Source of the DNA: Daucus carota subsp. sativus
Lineage: Eukaryota; Streptophyta; Magnoliopsida; Apiales; Apiaceae
Direction: 5' to 3'
NCBI RefSeq assembly: GCF_001625215.2
Contig: NC_030381.2
Location: 49,499,214-49,563,213, forward strand
DNA: 64,000 nt
Position 1 is the stretch's first letter; the number at the start of each line of letters is the position of its first letter. Shown here one piece after another: positions 36,060-48,056 of the stretch. The notes beneath the pieces were generated by a model. It did no database searches, was not told the DNA's origin, and saw only the letters and a program-made list of their open reading frames with translations. Position numbers and translations under genes: made by a program.

Positions 36060-36386
36060 ATGAGCTCTAACTATGTTCTCTTGTTCTTCCTTGTGGCTTT
36101 CTCAGCACTGGCTGTCGCGGAATCATCCTATTTCAGGAAAAACAGTGTCATCTTACCACACAAGCTCGCGACACCAGAAGCCCATGGCATGGGGAAAGTA
36201 CACGAGATAACAGAACGCCACCGCAGAGTGCTGGCAGGGTCAAGTCACATAAGCTATAGTGCACTTAGCGCGAACAAGGTACCTTGCAATAACCGTGGCC
36301 AATCCTACTACAACTGCGGAGCAACTGGAAAGGCCAACCCGTATCAACGTAGCTGCACTGCTGCAACACGATGCGCTCGTCATTAG
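36060..36386 (+). CDS. RALF (rapid alkalinization factor) peptide precursor
   Basis: A 108-residue single-exon precursor. Residues 1-20 are a signal peptide (LLFFLVAFSALAVA). RRVL at 55-58 is the subtilase (S1P) cleavage site, and the mature peptide carries HISYSAL (the receptor-binding YISY-like motif), VPCNNRGQSYYNC, NPYQRSC and TRC. All four cysteines (76, 86, 99, 105) expected for two disulphides are present. The family acts as an apoplastic signal sensed by CrRLK1L receptors such as FERONIA with LLG proteins. An ATG 18 bp upstream (36042) is in frame; the second was chosen because it gives a cleaner signal peptide. The gene is complete and looks functional. Its truncated neighbour is upstream in the same orientation. 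Confidence 0.92.
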   Translation: MSSNYVLLFFLVAFSALAVAESSYFRKNSVILPHKLATPEAHGMGKVHEITERHRRVLAGSSHISYSALSANKVPCNNRGQSYYNCGATGKANPYQRSCTAATRCARH

Positions 36387-36675
36387 AAAATTTACTCTAA
36401 TCTTATTATGCATGCCATACGACATGGTGAATAAAATCGAGGCCTCAGTGTCCTCCTAGATCAATAATTTTTTCTTCCCCTTTCCCAAATATTGGTTTTT
36501 TGTACACATTATATAGAAGTAACAGAATGCTAGAATTTGTAAATTGAATTTCATAGTTATGGGATGTAACCAACTTTGTTCTCAGGGCATGGTATTATAT
36601 GTACATTGAACAGCAATATAGTTTACTCCTGTTTTTCTTTTCTTTGTTACTTCCTCTGTTCTAAAAATCGGTGAT

Positions 36676-36912
36676 TAATTGGAATTGCTAACTATGGATA
36701 TGATGTCGGAAAAAGATCGATTTTATATCACCCTTCAATTCGAATTAGCAAAAGCAATGTCTCCTCGCATAATATGGATTCCAAACATTCATGATCCGGA
36801 TGTGAATGAGTCAAATAACTTCTCCTTCGGTCTATCAGTGAATCATCTCTCCACGGATTGTGAAAGGTGTTCCACTAGAAATATTCTTGTTATTGCTTCG
36901 ACTCAATCACGA
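36676..36912 (+). pseudogene. ycf2: Nuclear insertion of plastid ycf2 (NUPT fragment)
   Basis: The frame reads [36 protein letters not shown] and [14 protein letters not shown], which is the conserved AAA-like region of plastid Ycf2. Similarity stops abruptly after VIAST, and there is a small indel at the left edge. The fragment is flanked on both sides by cgattaat-type repeat sequence (36670-36680 and 36910-37060). It is a transferred piece of plastid DNA with no function expected. The few substitutions suggest moderate age. Confidence 0.9.
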
Positions 36913-38387
36913 TTAGTCGTGAACTGTAACTCGCCGAACTGATTAAATCTCCGGTTAATCATCGATCAATCCGATTAATCTCTCCGATCAATTCAATTAA
37001 TCTCCGATTAATCCTTGTTCCGTGATTTCACCGATTAAGTCCAATTCTCGCTTTTTACAATATTGGTTAATTTTCAGGAGAATGTTTGAGTCTCAAACAG
37101 CTCAAAATTTAAAGTCTGCACCAAAAATAAATGAAGCTAAATGAGAGGTAGTGCTTATCACATGAACAACGCTGGTATATTTTAAAACCTTTCTCATATT
37201 TATGTATTTACTTTAGTTTTATTCCATTTCAATCTATTCTTCTCAACCAAAAACAACAAAATCGGCATTATGGAATATGAGAACATATGATATTATGTGT
37301 AATTAAGAAGAAAAAGAAAGAACAATCATAATTTGGTCCCGAACATGAATTGCTGATATATCTTACTTTCTATCCCACCACACAGAGAAAGAAGAATAAA
37401 ATGTTGGTCCAATGTACAGGAGTAATGAGTTCAAGCATTAACTGGTTGTATCATGTATGTAATGACTACTTCATTTCCTTCTCTTTGTATGTAATGACTA
37501 CTTCATTTCTTTCTCTTTTTTTCTTTAAATGCTCTTCGGCTATCATTAATTTGCTTATTTGGCTTAATAGGTTAATTGTGTATATAACATTTAGAGCATC
37601 TCTATTATATATTGCTTAGAGCCTTAGATGATCTTCATTTCATTGTTGAAAGTTAAAATAATTGGTTGAATAGTTATTTAAAACTAAAATGTAAAATCTG
37701 ACTAAAAATAATAGCATGTACTCCAATTGTATTGTCCATAATTATCGTAAAGTAAAATTATATCTAAATGTTTTGATGGTTCGCAAAAATCAGATCGTCT
37801 ATATCAATGGGATTGCAAGGTTGGAATGCTGTATATATATTTTTTTACATATTCTCTGAATAATCACAACGACATGTAGACTAATTTAATTAAGAATTTT
37901 GTACTCACAAATTTCATAGTTATATCTTAGTGTTAAATTACATATTAAAATCTTTTGAGTATATTATTGTCTTTATCGATTTCTAATGTACCAAGAACAC
38001 ATAGATAGAAACAAATAATAGATAAATAAATAAACTAAGATCTGATCATATATTATTTAATAACATACTATCAGCGAAAAAGTGCTAGACAACTTAACTC
38101 TAAAATTTTTATAAAATATACAGGAGTTTAATAATATCATTCAACAAAAGACTATCTTATTTTAGATTTTTTGATATCCATCAATAACGTATGTACTATC
38201 TTCTGATCATTGCCAATAAATAAATACTACTATTGATTTTGGCCGCAGATATTTTAAAATTAGGATTTTGACCTATAAATGCATACTACTATACAATTCG
38301 GATGCAGATATTTTAGAACTAGGATTCTGGAAGGCCGGTGATAGTAGTCCCTGGTAAATTGCTTCATTAGTAGTCAACTGTTCATTA
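36913..38387. other. Spacer with dispersed cgattaatc repeats
   Basis: The first 160 bp are rich in cgattaatc and gatcaatc motifs, shared with segments near 32.5 and 40.1 kb. A possible PIF-like end, TAGAGCATCTCT, is at about 37592. No gene is seen. Confidence 0.45.
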
Positions 38388-38624
38388 CTACCTCCATCTC
38401 AAATTAGATGTCCCCGTTGACTTTGGGCACGTAACTTTAGATGCATTGACCGTCTACTTCCGAAATTTATTTTTTTATTTTTTCTTTTATAAATGAAAAT
38501 TTCATATTTTAATTTTTATTTGCAAAAATAAAATTTTAAAAATAAGTCACGTATCTATGCGGTCAATGAACCTTAAATTGTGTGCCCGAAGTCAACGGGG
38601 CCATCTAATTTAGGATGGAGGGAG
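38388..38624. mobile_element. Stowaway MITE
   Basis: The ends CTACCTCCATCTCAAATTAG and CTAATTTAGGATGGAGGGAG are inverted repeats flanked by TA, and the arms continue (gtccccgttgac and gtcaacgggg). 237 bp, no coding capacity. Confidence 0.85.
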
Positions 38625-40516
38625 TACTAGCAGATAAATGGAAATACAAGGACCACCAGCACTGATGATTGTGAAGTTGATGAGGACCAAACATTAACAA
38701 TGCACATGAAAGTTTCAAACTTTGAACTAAAGACCCACCTACCCAAATGTTCAACATCTCTACACAGCCCAAAAATACTGCAACTTCTAAACGCAGAGCC
38801 ATGATGCCTCATGATCATGACCTACATGTTTTCCTTTGTTTTCTATTCATAAATGTTTAGTCTTTATGCCATTTACACAAATATAAATAAGGAAAAATGC
38901 ACATCCTTGATCCTACCGTAATTTTTAATTCAAGATCATTCACGGAAAAAGAATACTAAAAATAAAGGTTTTCTCGATTCTCTTCCAACCTTTTCTCTGC
39001 TGATCTAACACAATTATCTATACTATACTATACTATAAAAAGCCAACATGGGTATAATTTGTAGTCGTACAAAATTTTGGTTTGGTACTCTCCTATAAAA
39101 CTAAAAGTCTACAACATGCAGATATCTATTAAACAGTTTTATATACTAAAAACACTCCTTATGTATATTAATATCTTATTAAATATAATTTATAATTAGT
39201 TGAAAAAGGTGAAACTACTGTTAATAACATATATTAATATTAAAAAATACTTATAGACAAATGTATAAGTAATTATAAATATACAATTTTTAATATCTTT
39301 TGTCTAAAATACATATAAATAATTAGAGACGCTACTTTTTAATTATAACGTATTTTACTCGAAATTTAACTCTAACGTGTTCTATTTCGTTACAAACACG
39401 AACCATCACATAACATATGAAGATATATGAAATATGAAAATTTTGATTTAAAATTAATTGAATAATATAAATTGTGAAAGCTAAATTTCCGTTAGAAGAT
39501 ATAATCAGTTGGTTAATATAATTTAACTAAAATCCAATTCATTAATACTAAAATACTAATAAAATAGTGTTAAAATTTAAATTATAATTAATAAATTACG
39601 AATTATATATCCGCCCGTGCTTTGCACGGGTTAAAGGCTAGTACAAGTAAAAACAAAATAAGGATCAAGCCTAAGACACATAAATTCTACTACTCACATT
39701 ACATAAGCTATCCTTTGATCTACTCATTCTACTACTCACATTACATAAGCTATCCTTTGATCTACTCTTTTCCAGACAGCTTAACCCCTCCACTCACATT
39801 CTCCATCAAACCTCACTCTTTTCTTAATTTCCATTGACCCCTCCAAAACCTAAAAGTTCCAATCTTAGAGTCAATACAGGTACAAAGGGTCACATATAAT
39901 ACTACAACAATTTCTTTTAGTGCCTTTTTCTATAGTAAACACAAAAAATTACTTCTATCTGTTCTGCACAAGTCTTCTAATTAGATAGTGAACAAGTATA
40001 CAATAACCACTGCATTGCTCAAAATAAAGCTAAACACCCAAAATCACAGTGTAAATTGGCTAATCATGAAATTATATAATATACAGTAAAACATCTAATT
40101 ATTATCGATTTTCTAAAAATCTGCGATTTATTAAAAAAATCTCAATTCTTATAAAAAATATCAATTACGCTACAATTTGACTAAAAATCTCCAATTAATC
40201 TAAAAAATCACTAATAAATCCTTGAGTCGGTAGGTCAATCGATTAGTTTCAATATCCAATTTCTACCACCATGATTACAGTGCACAGAGTGGTGCAATTA
40301 TGCCCATCAATAGCAAACAAATTTGAAGACAACTTAGCTGCAATTAAATCCAAAAAAAGAAGTACAAGACACATGGGGAACTCAAATTTTACAATTGAAA
40401 CAAAAGCTTGTTTCTTTTTCAACTCTGGATTATTATATCACAACATTTAGCTCAACAATTGGAATTACATATAAATGCTTATACATAAAAATCATACATC
40501 AATCTCGTGTATCAAT
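38625..40516. other. Spacer; two 42 bp tandem repeats
   Basis: No gene is seen. A direct duplication starting attctactactcacattaca at 39684 and 39726 has period 42. A cgatttt/ctccaattaatc-type repeat occurs at 40100-40250. Confidence 0.5.
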
Positions 40517-41236
40517 TCATGATGAATTAGAAGAACCTGAAGCTCTAGGAGATGTGACAGGAAACAAAGGCAAAAGCCGGGGCTCCGAACCTCTTGGAGT
40601 ATTTGATGGAGATGGATGCAAATAAAATCCCTTGTGAGCAATTGCTTTGTTTTCGGCGTCCATGTTAATATTCGGACCCAGCCCATTTTGCTGAGACCTG
40701 TTAAACGGGTCGGGTATCAAAGGTGTCACCGGGCTAAGAACTAGTGATGGGAAATTCAGCATACTGGGTGACAGAATTTCGGCCGGGCTGGGTTTTCGGG
40801 GCGAACCCGAATACCCATTCACAAGACCCGGAATCAATGGGCTGATTTTGAAGTTCTTCATGCTGTTTCGCCTCTCATAAAGCTTAGACGCCTTCTCTTT
40901 CTTTGACCCGGTTTTCACAATTGGTATGGGATTCTTAATCGGGTCGGGTCGGTTAGAAGCATTAGCAGCAATTTTCGCTGTATCTGAAGATCCGGTGAGC
41001 ATCTGAACTACTTGCTTGAATGAAGACGAGTCAGCTTGAACAAAAGTTGTCGGGTTCGGGTTGTTAGGTTCGGATCTGATGACCGGTGGCGGAGCCGGAG
41101 CTCTGGGCGTACATGGGTGGGTCATGCTTTTCTGGTGGGTTGTGTTACTAGAGCTTGAACTGTTGGTGCTATTGCTATTTGGTGATGAAACTAGAGATGG
41201 GTTTTGATTTTCTTGGAGTTTCATTGATGTTTCCAT
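40517..41236 (-). CDS. VQ-motif protein (VQ4/VQ13/VQ33-like)
   Basis: A 239-residue intronless protein. VQ proteins bind WRKY transcription factors in the nucleus and tune defence and growth responses; the VQ4/MVQ group is phosphorylated by MPK3/MPK6. The signature FKQVVQMLTG (FxxxVQxxTG) is at residues 73-82, after PTTFVQADSS. Several SP and TP sites follow (LSPSMLNFPS, LSPVTPLIPDP, TSPRASG), which are typical MAPK targets and match the subgroup with a C-terminal conserved PxLxP region. The N-terminus is Ser/Asn-rich and disordered. A start 27 bp upstream at 41263 (MKFLKFDPSM) is in frame; the METSMKLQENQ start was chosen because it resembles the family. A GA-rich leader lies at about 41281. 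It looks intact. Confidence 0.9.
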   Translation of the reverse strand: METSMKLQENQNPSLVSSPNSNSTNSSSSSNTTHQKSMTHPCTPRAPAPPPVIRSEPNNPNPTTFVQADSSSFKQVVQMLTGSSDTAKIAANASNRPDPIKNPIPIVKTGSKKEKASKLYERRNSMKNFKISPLIPGLVNGYSGSPRKPSPAEILSPSMLNFPSLVLSPVTPLIPDPFNRSQQNGLGPNINMDAENKAIAHKGFYLHPSPSNTPRGSEPRLLPLFPVTSPRASGSSNSS

Positions 41237-41263
41237 TGATGGGTCAAATTTGAGAAATTTCAA

Positions 41264-42904
41264 GTGAGAGAAGCTCTTTTAGAGAGAGAGCAAGGACCAA
41301 ACAAGTGAAAGAAATGAAACATAACCAGAAGAGAAAGATATGTTTGTTTAAGATTATTTTCTGTTCAAAGGTCTTTGTGTTTGTTGTGGCACAATAGAAG
41401 AGGTAATCATGGAGAGAGTGCAAGGCACAGGCTAATGGTATTCGGTGGTGACCCACACGCGCTGGGTAGGCGCGTGGGGATAGATATAGATGGACCAACT
41501 GGTAACAGGCTATTGGCTGTGTTTGGAATTTCAGGCGGAGATGGGGAGGGGTTGTGGGACTTGATAAAGAGAGGAAATAGTCAAACAAGATTCAATTTTG
41601 CTCACTGTGATTCATTGACTTGGTTGGCCCCTTTGAAAACTGACTACTTGACTAATATAGTACCTATATTTTTTTTTGAATAAATATAGTACCTATATTA
41701 AACACCCTGTTTGAATAATCTTGATAATAATGGCTTCTATAATTAGTAGTTTGAATATTTTTAATAATAAATAATATCTTGTATTTTTTATTTAGACGAT
41801 AGTGGGTTATGCAGATATTAATATTTTTTTATTATAACAAACTTAAAAGGCATCAAACTTTTTAAGATGAGTTTTCAAGTCAATTTTACAATTTTATGAG
41901 ATCTTCATTTCTGATTTTGAAAGAATCTTTTGACTCTGTTCAAATAATTTTACACTTTTGGAAATGCAAAATTGAAGGGTTTCAATATCATTGCAGAAGT
42001 CAGTCAAATAAAAAATTTAAATTTAACACATTATTATAAATGCATATACATGTAAAAAAATTGAAAAAAGATATTTGTTATTATATATTGTAAATTGAAG
42101 AGTACGAAATTTCAAATTAATAAATATTTAATAAGAAATAGATTTCTTGTAGTATATGTTATTACCTTTATTTACATGTGTTATTTTTATTTTCATACAC
42201 ATCTGTACATTATTAGATTGTACAGCTAAAATAATTATTTTTATTAAATGAATTTAGACTTATATGAATTATAATATTGACTAAAGATATTATTGTAAAT
42301 AAAATATTCATTTAGTGATCAGTTAAGAAAAAAAATTAACTAGTTAAGAGCAAGCCTAAAACTTTTTATAAGTTATAACTTCAAATGTCTCCCATTAATA
42401 AAATTCTATTTCTTTAATTCTCAAAAAAATATTTGATTTTTGATTCCCATTTTAAATGTATTGATATTATAATTGAAATTATTATTTTTTATTTTGTTGA
42501 TAAATTATAAATTTAACATTTTTATTCATAAAAAGTTTTAAATGAATTTTTAATATATATCAGTGTTTTCAAAATTAGCGTCAAAAAAGTTGAACCACAA
42601 TTTATTTGAAAAGATAGAAGTGATTTGTATTAAAGAAAAAAGACATGCGTACCTCTTTCATGTTCTTTTAAACTTTGACTTGACATACATAACTACATAA
42701 GTTATGAATTTCATTGTTAAAGTCAACTAGTAATTAGTTTAGAAAAAATTAAAGGCGCCCCTAAGTTTTTAGAATTTGTATAAATTTGTTAGTATAGCAA
42801 CTTTTTTAATACTCTCTCCATCCCTTATTAGTTGTTACTTCTATTTTTGAAAATCAAATTGACTAATTTTTTACTAATTTAACTATTTTTTTACCAATGA
42901 GTAT
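41264..42904. other. Upstream flank of the VQ gene; no gene recognised
   Basis: The first 350 bp are likely promoter and 5' UTR of the VQ gene; the rest is AT-rich. A single Stowaway-like end (ctctctccatccctt) is at about 42816. Confidence 0.5.
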
Positions 42905-43160
42905 AAGTTGGTGTTTGTATACGACTTAAAAGCCCAACTTCTGAGTTTCTAAGTTAGAAGCACTTATTCATACCGTTTGTGTAAAAAGTCAAGAACCACT
43001 TATAAAAAGTTAGGAATGCTGGCTTTTGTTTCAGGACTTCTATTTATTTGCCAAACACTTTAATCACTCATAAGTCTTAATTTACTTCTAACTTTTACTC
43101 CACTTATTTTTTTAAGCCAAAAGCACTTATTTTAAGCCCACCCAAACGGCCCCTAAGCCA
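42905..43160. mobile_element. Probable hAT-type MITE fragment
   Basis: The left side reads gttggtgtttgtatacgact and the right side is cacccaaacggcccctaag. The ends form partial inverted repeats (GTGTTTG..CTTAAAA versus TTTTAAGCCCACCCAAAC). A related sequence occurs at about 52830-53000. No target duplication was verified. Confidence 0.35.
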
Positions 43161-43555
43161 CTCCTTTATTTTTTTCAAAAACTGAAAATTACATCTTAAA
43201 ATAGATTAAAAGATATTTCTGATGATAATTTTTTATTTTTTCAATTGATAAAAAGAGATGCGGGGCTGTTTTGAAAAATAAAATGGATTCAATTTGGATA
43301 TTATCCTGAACTTGGGGTGACCAAAAACTAAATTCAAATTGAAACCGATAAAACCAAACCGCATAAAATCGAGGCGAATCGAAACCGAAAATTTCAAAAT
43401 TGAACTAGTACTAATGGGTGCGGTCCCGATTTTAAGTGAAAACCAAATCGGCATTTTAAAACCGAAACTGAAATCGACGATTCGGTAGCGGTTACCGTTT
43501 TTAATTTTTAAAACTGTGGACTTGCGTATTTGAATAAATTCACTCATGTTTAATA

Positions 43556-43880
43556 CTCCCTCCGTCCCCCTCAATTGTTTACATTGGAAGGGGACACGGA
43601 GACCAAGACAATGTATGAAAAATGAGTAAAGTTAGATGAAAAGTGGGTAAAGTGGTGGGACCTATCAATATTTAATAATAGATTTGAGATAATGGAGGAA
43701 AGTGGTGAGTGTAATGGTAATTTTTATTGTTAAATACTATGAGATAGTAGGAGAAGATAGTGAATGTAATGATGGGAAAAACTTACTATTTATAGTAACG
43801 TAAAGAAATGAGAGGGACATCCTAAAATAATAACCGTAAAGAAATGAATAACCGTAAAGAAATGAGAGGGATAGACGGAG
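43556..43880. mobile_element. Stowaway MITE
   Basis: The ends CTCCCTCCGTCCCCCTCAAT and ATGAGAGGGATAGACGGAG are inverted repeats with TA on both sides (43554-43555 and 43881-43882). The phrase accgtaaagaaatga is repeated near the right end. Confidence 0.85.
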
Positions 43881-45138
43881 TAACAAAGAGAGAATAAAAT
43901 ATGCGGGTGGCATACAGAAGCCGAGAAGCGTGCACAAGTGACGTAGAGGAACTTCCCAATGCTCTACCCAATCAAGGATCATAAGTCGGCCCAACTAATA
44001 TTAGCCCACACGTCTCTATGTACCGGTCATTCCCATTGCATATAGAAATTGCGCTGTTTAAAGTCTGGACTCTCTTTATACTTTTTGAGGATGAAATGAA
44101 ACAATTTGATTGTTTAGCGTGAATTAAAATAAAGGTTTAATAAGTAATAATTTATATATTATATATTTAGATAAAATTTTGATGTTTACAACTTATTTGG
44201 TACAAAATTTATTAATATAATAATAAATTACTTAGATTATCTTTCAAGGACCTGCGGTCCCGGGATAAACTTCTTAATCATCGATTCTAACGCCACTTGT
44301 TGTGCTGCGCAACATTCGTTAGTTCCGCAATAATATGATATTATCTGCTATATACCGTGGTGTGGTCAAACCCGCACGAATTTGTTTTCGGACTCTTACC
44401 AAAAGATCTTACACTAACAAAAATTTTTGATTGTTTATATTCAAGATATATCTTTCTTATCATTCCAATTTGAGGCTTGACTTGAACCCACTCATTACTA
44501 CATTCGAAAACAAATGGACAGTTGCTACATCATTCTATGCTTAATTTTATTCAATGAATGGCTATTTTTTTTAATAGCATCATCATTCATAGTCTGTTCA
44601 TTGTTATTCTTATATTTTTTGAAATATTTCCCATATATATGCTTTTGAAATACGAACAGAAAACGGAGGATAAAACAAAGCAAAACAGAATTTCAAGCAT
44701 AGGATACTCTTAAAATTCATAATGAGAAGAAAGAGAGAGAGCAGGTCTGCTCAGTTAGAAAGAAAGAAATGGCAGTGACTATAAAAAAATAAAAAAAAGC
44801 AGCACTGTTTGTTTTCTTCTCAATTTTCTTCATATTCGTACTCTACATGGGAAGGCGTGAGCAAAAGAAAGCAGACTTGTTCCCTAAAAAGAGTAACAAA
44901 TGTCTTCCATGTTGAAAACACACTCATCGTCCTCCTCTGCTCATTCATTTCGTTTTTATCCTGTTTATAAATTTTTTGACCGTTACTTCACCAATATGTA
45001 CACCCGCGTAACGGGACGTTTTTCTTCACACTTAAAATTTACTGTATTAATCAAAGGCATTTCTATAATTCTGTATAGATATGATATTGTGAAGCGAAAG
45101 ATGAGAACAATTTTCGAACTCTTAATTCGATAATAATT
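43881..45138. other. No gene confirmed
   Basis: AT-rich. A frame at 44769 starting MAVTIKK meets a stop after seven codons but reopens as AALFVFFSIFFIFVLYMGRR. It could be a small signal-anchored peptide gene with a mutation in a run of A, but there is no other support. Confidence 0.35.
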
Positions 45139-45320
45139 TAGGGGTGATCAAAAAACCGCCCACACCGCATAAACCGCCCGCACCGCATCAAACCGCACCA
45201 CAAAACGCGGTTTTTAATTTTCGTGGTGCGGTTGCGGTTTGAATTTTTCACAAACCGCGCGGTGCGGTGCGGATTGCGGTTTGACATATTGGTAGTGTGG
45301 TTCAAACCGCACCGCACCGC

Positions 45321-45371
<51 letters not shown>

Positions 45372-45878
45372 TGATTCTCAAATAAAATTATATTATACAT
45401 ATATATTATTTATAATTATGTTATATATGTTTGTTAAATCTCTTCAAATAATAGTTAATTATTATTTAATCAATCTCGCATTACTATTATACCAAATTTG
45501 TATGAAATGATTATATTATTATAATATGTCTCTTAGTAGTTAGTACTCATATTTATTATCATGTTTACATTTTTGTTTGTGTTATTTTAGTAGTTGTTCG
45601 TAGCTCTGAAATGACAAATATCATATAAATTCATTACATGCAAAGTTCTTAATTATTGTATATTTAAATTTATTTCTAACTTCAACTAAAAATATTTATT
45701 CTTAAGAATACAAACCGCACAAACCGCACCGCACCACACCGCATTTTTGTGGTGCGGTTTACGCGGTTTTTATGCTAGCGTGGTGCGGTTGCGGTTTGAG
45801 TTTTCAACCAAACCGCATGCGCGGTTTGGTTCGCGGTTTTAGCGAAAAACCGCACCGCCCGCACCGCGATCACCCCTA
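45139..45878. mobile_element. hAT-type MITE with CCGCACCGC repeats
   Basis: The ends TAGGGGTGATC and GATCACCCCTA are perfect 11 bp inverted repeats. The inner arms are packed with aaaccgcaccgc and its complement, on both sides of an AT core. The flanks GATAATAA (45129-45136) and GATAATAT (45879-45886) resemble an imperfect 8 bp duplication offset by two bases. 740 bp, no transposase. Confidence 0.82.
45325..45369. repeat. AT microsatellite
   Basis: About 22 AT units, inside the hAT-type element. Confidence 0.95.
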
Positions 45879-47233
45879 GATAATATATTTTTTAGTCTTT
45901 TTATAGGACTCGGAGAGTTCAAACACTGTTAAAAGCAAAAAATGAGGGGGTGTTCTAGTTGTAAAATTTTGTTGATATAAAAGATTTATCTGAACTGATA
46001 TCCAGCTGATCCAGATAATAAGGTGCGTGGAATTTTGAACAATAATAAAAAAAAAAAGAGGGCGGAACTTTAAAATTACGTTAATATTGTAGTAAATGAT
46101 AGTATTTTATACTGTACACAATCAGAAGAATAGACACAACTAGAAGGCCAGGCCAGATAGCACGTAACCAGACACGCCTGAAATCCAGCATATTGGATAA
46201 GGCCGCGCATTTTTCATATTTAAAAGACTAGGCTGAATATTTTTTTTAACGTTTAATTTGAGAGTGTATATCGTTATGATATGAATATTTTATATTATCG
46301 ATTCAACACTTCAACTATGAGATATGTTCAAATTAATCTTTATAACAAAATATATAATCAGTGAATAATCATGACATTTCGCACTCGTAATATTTACAAA
46401 AATATTGAGGTTTAAAAGAGTTACAAATATCCAGCAGTATATTCTTTAGAATTAAAAAAAACGTCTAATATATGTTTTATGGATTAAAAAGCACGAGTAA
46501 ACTTTATCATTAATAATTAAGGATAACTGGAGGCGTTCAATTGGTCAAGTAAAAATGTTGAAATTGCATCGTTGCACCTACAAACATTAAGGATCGAAAA
46601 GGGATTAAGTTGGTCTTTTTTATAATCTGGTTTCGTTTTCGCATATGACAATTGATTCGAAAAATTACAAGCACACTGAACTACTCACACACCTATACTG
46701 ATCTGAAAAATTGCTAGCACACCGAATACACGTCTCAGAATAATTCGGAACCTCTATCAAACTGTACTTCCGTTCTGTTTTTCATATTTTTGGGTGCTAA
46801 TTTCTACTACCGTTCTTGCCCACATGAGCCTGGATCATTTTTATTCGCACACTATTAGCAAGTTAAACCTAGGTACCTTCATTTGACTAGCTTTTGTATG
46901 TCCCGAAATAAAAATAAAATTACAAGTACCTTAGTTCCATAGTACATTCATATTTTTTTTTATCTAAATCCAACAAGTTACTAACAATACTAACAAAAAT
47001 AATGGTAAACAGTCGCTTGAAGTTCATATAAGATCTCTCAAATGTCTTTATTGCCAGCAAAGATTTGGATACATTAATGAAACAAGCAACAAGAGACCAT
47101 ACTGGATCCTAACTAGTAAGATTAAAAACTCCACAACCATCACCATTACAACAACCACTTGAATAAACCAACTCAAAATCTTTAACCTTGCAAATTTTGA
47201 TGACACAAAAACACACCCCTTTGTCTATTCACT
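45879..47233. other. No gene recognised
   Basis: AT-rich spacer, with the 3' flank of the AGP31-like gene at its right end. Confidence 0.5.
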
Positions 47234-48056
47234 CTAGTGACTGCATGGCTTCTTGGTAGAAGGCTCAAAAGCAAATGGACCCACACTGAACATTTCAAAG
47301 GTAGCAGGAGTCTTTGTAGACACTGGTGGCTTTGTTGATTTCTCCAAGATCGCACCCTTCACTCCGTAACGCAGATTGGTGGGCTTGTCACACTTCTTCT
47401 CAGGCGAAGAAACCACAAACACTCTGCACTTGTGGACTCCATAGGTGGTGATTGTCTTGGGGGCATTAAGTGAGAAGTAGCCATTCTTGTCTGTCTTGCC
47501 TTGGACTACTAGTGGGTACTTTGTGTTGTTACATTGTAGCTTCACCACAGCACCTGCCATACAAAATATATTAAATGTCGGGTTCGTGTCGAGTTTCGGA
47601 AGAATTAAAATTTATCGTGCAAAAGATAAAAAATAGGTGGAGCTTACCGAGAAGGGGAGTGGCTCCCAAGAGAGTTTCGACGCCAGTGTAGTTGCAGGGC
47701 TTGCAGTAGACAACGCCTTGAACAGCTACGAGCTTCCTGGCTGGGAGGGGAGTGGGGGCGTGAGATGGTGCTTTGACTGGTGGTTTGACTGGCTGAACTG
47801 GAGGTTTGACTGGGGGCTTGAGAGGAGAAGGAGCGGGGGCGTGGGTGGGTGGTTTAGCGAGGGGTGCGGGGGCTGGGGTGGGTGCGTGTTTGTGGTGGTG
47901 GTGGTGACCTCCGGGCTTGTGGTGGTGAGGAGCTGGGGCTGGTGCAAGGGCGGTGGGTGGCTGGGCTATTGTGGCTGTGCCGAGAGCAAAGACAAAGGTG
48001 GAGAAGAGGAGTGCGAGGTGGAGGAGGCCCATGGGTTTTGGAGAGAGAGCAGTCAT
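47234..48056 (-). CDS. AGP31-like proline- and histidine-rich cell-wall protein
   Basis: Model: complement of join(47234..47553, 47648..48056), 242 residues, one phase-1 GT-AG intron (94 bp). Residues 1-31 are a signal peptide. Residues 39-57 form an AP-rich and His-rich stretch (PHHHKPGGHHHHHKH), followed to about 106 by PAPAP, KPPVKPP and HAPTP repeats that are likely sites for Pro hydroxylation and arabinogalactan addition. From 108 (LVAVQGVVYCKPC) to the end is a PAC/Ole e 1-type domain with Cys at VYCKPC, LQCNN, HKCRV, KKCDK and PCSH. The architecture is that of Arabidopsis AGP31/AGP30 and carrot DcAGP1, secreted wall proteins that interact with pectin and other wall glycoproteins. The His run may bind metal; this is inference. 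A second ATG at residue 9 (MGLLHLAL) is a possible alternative start. Confidence 0.92.
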
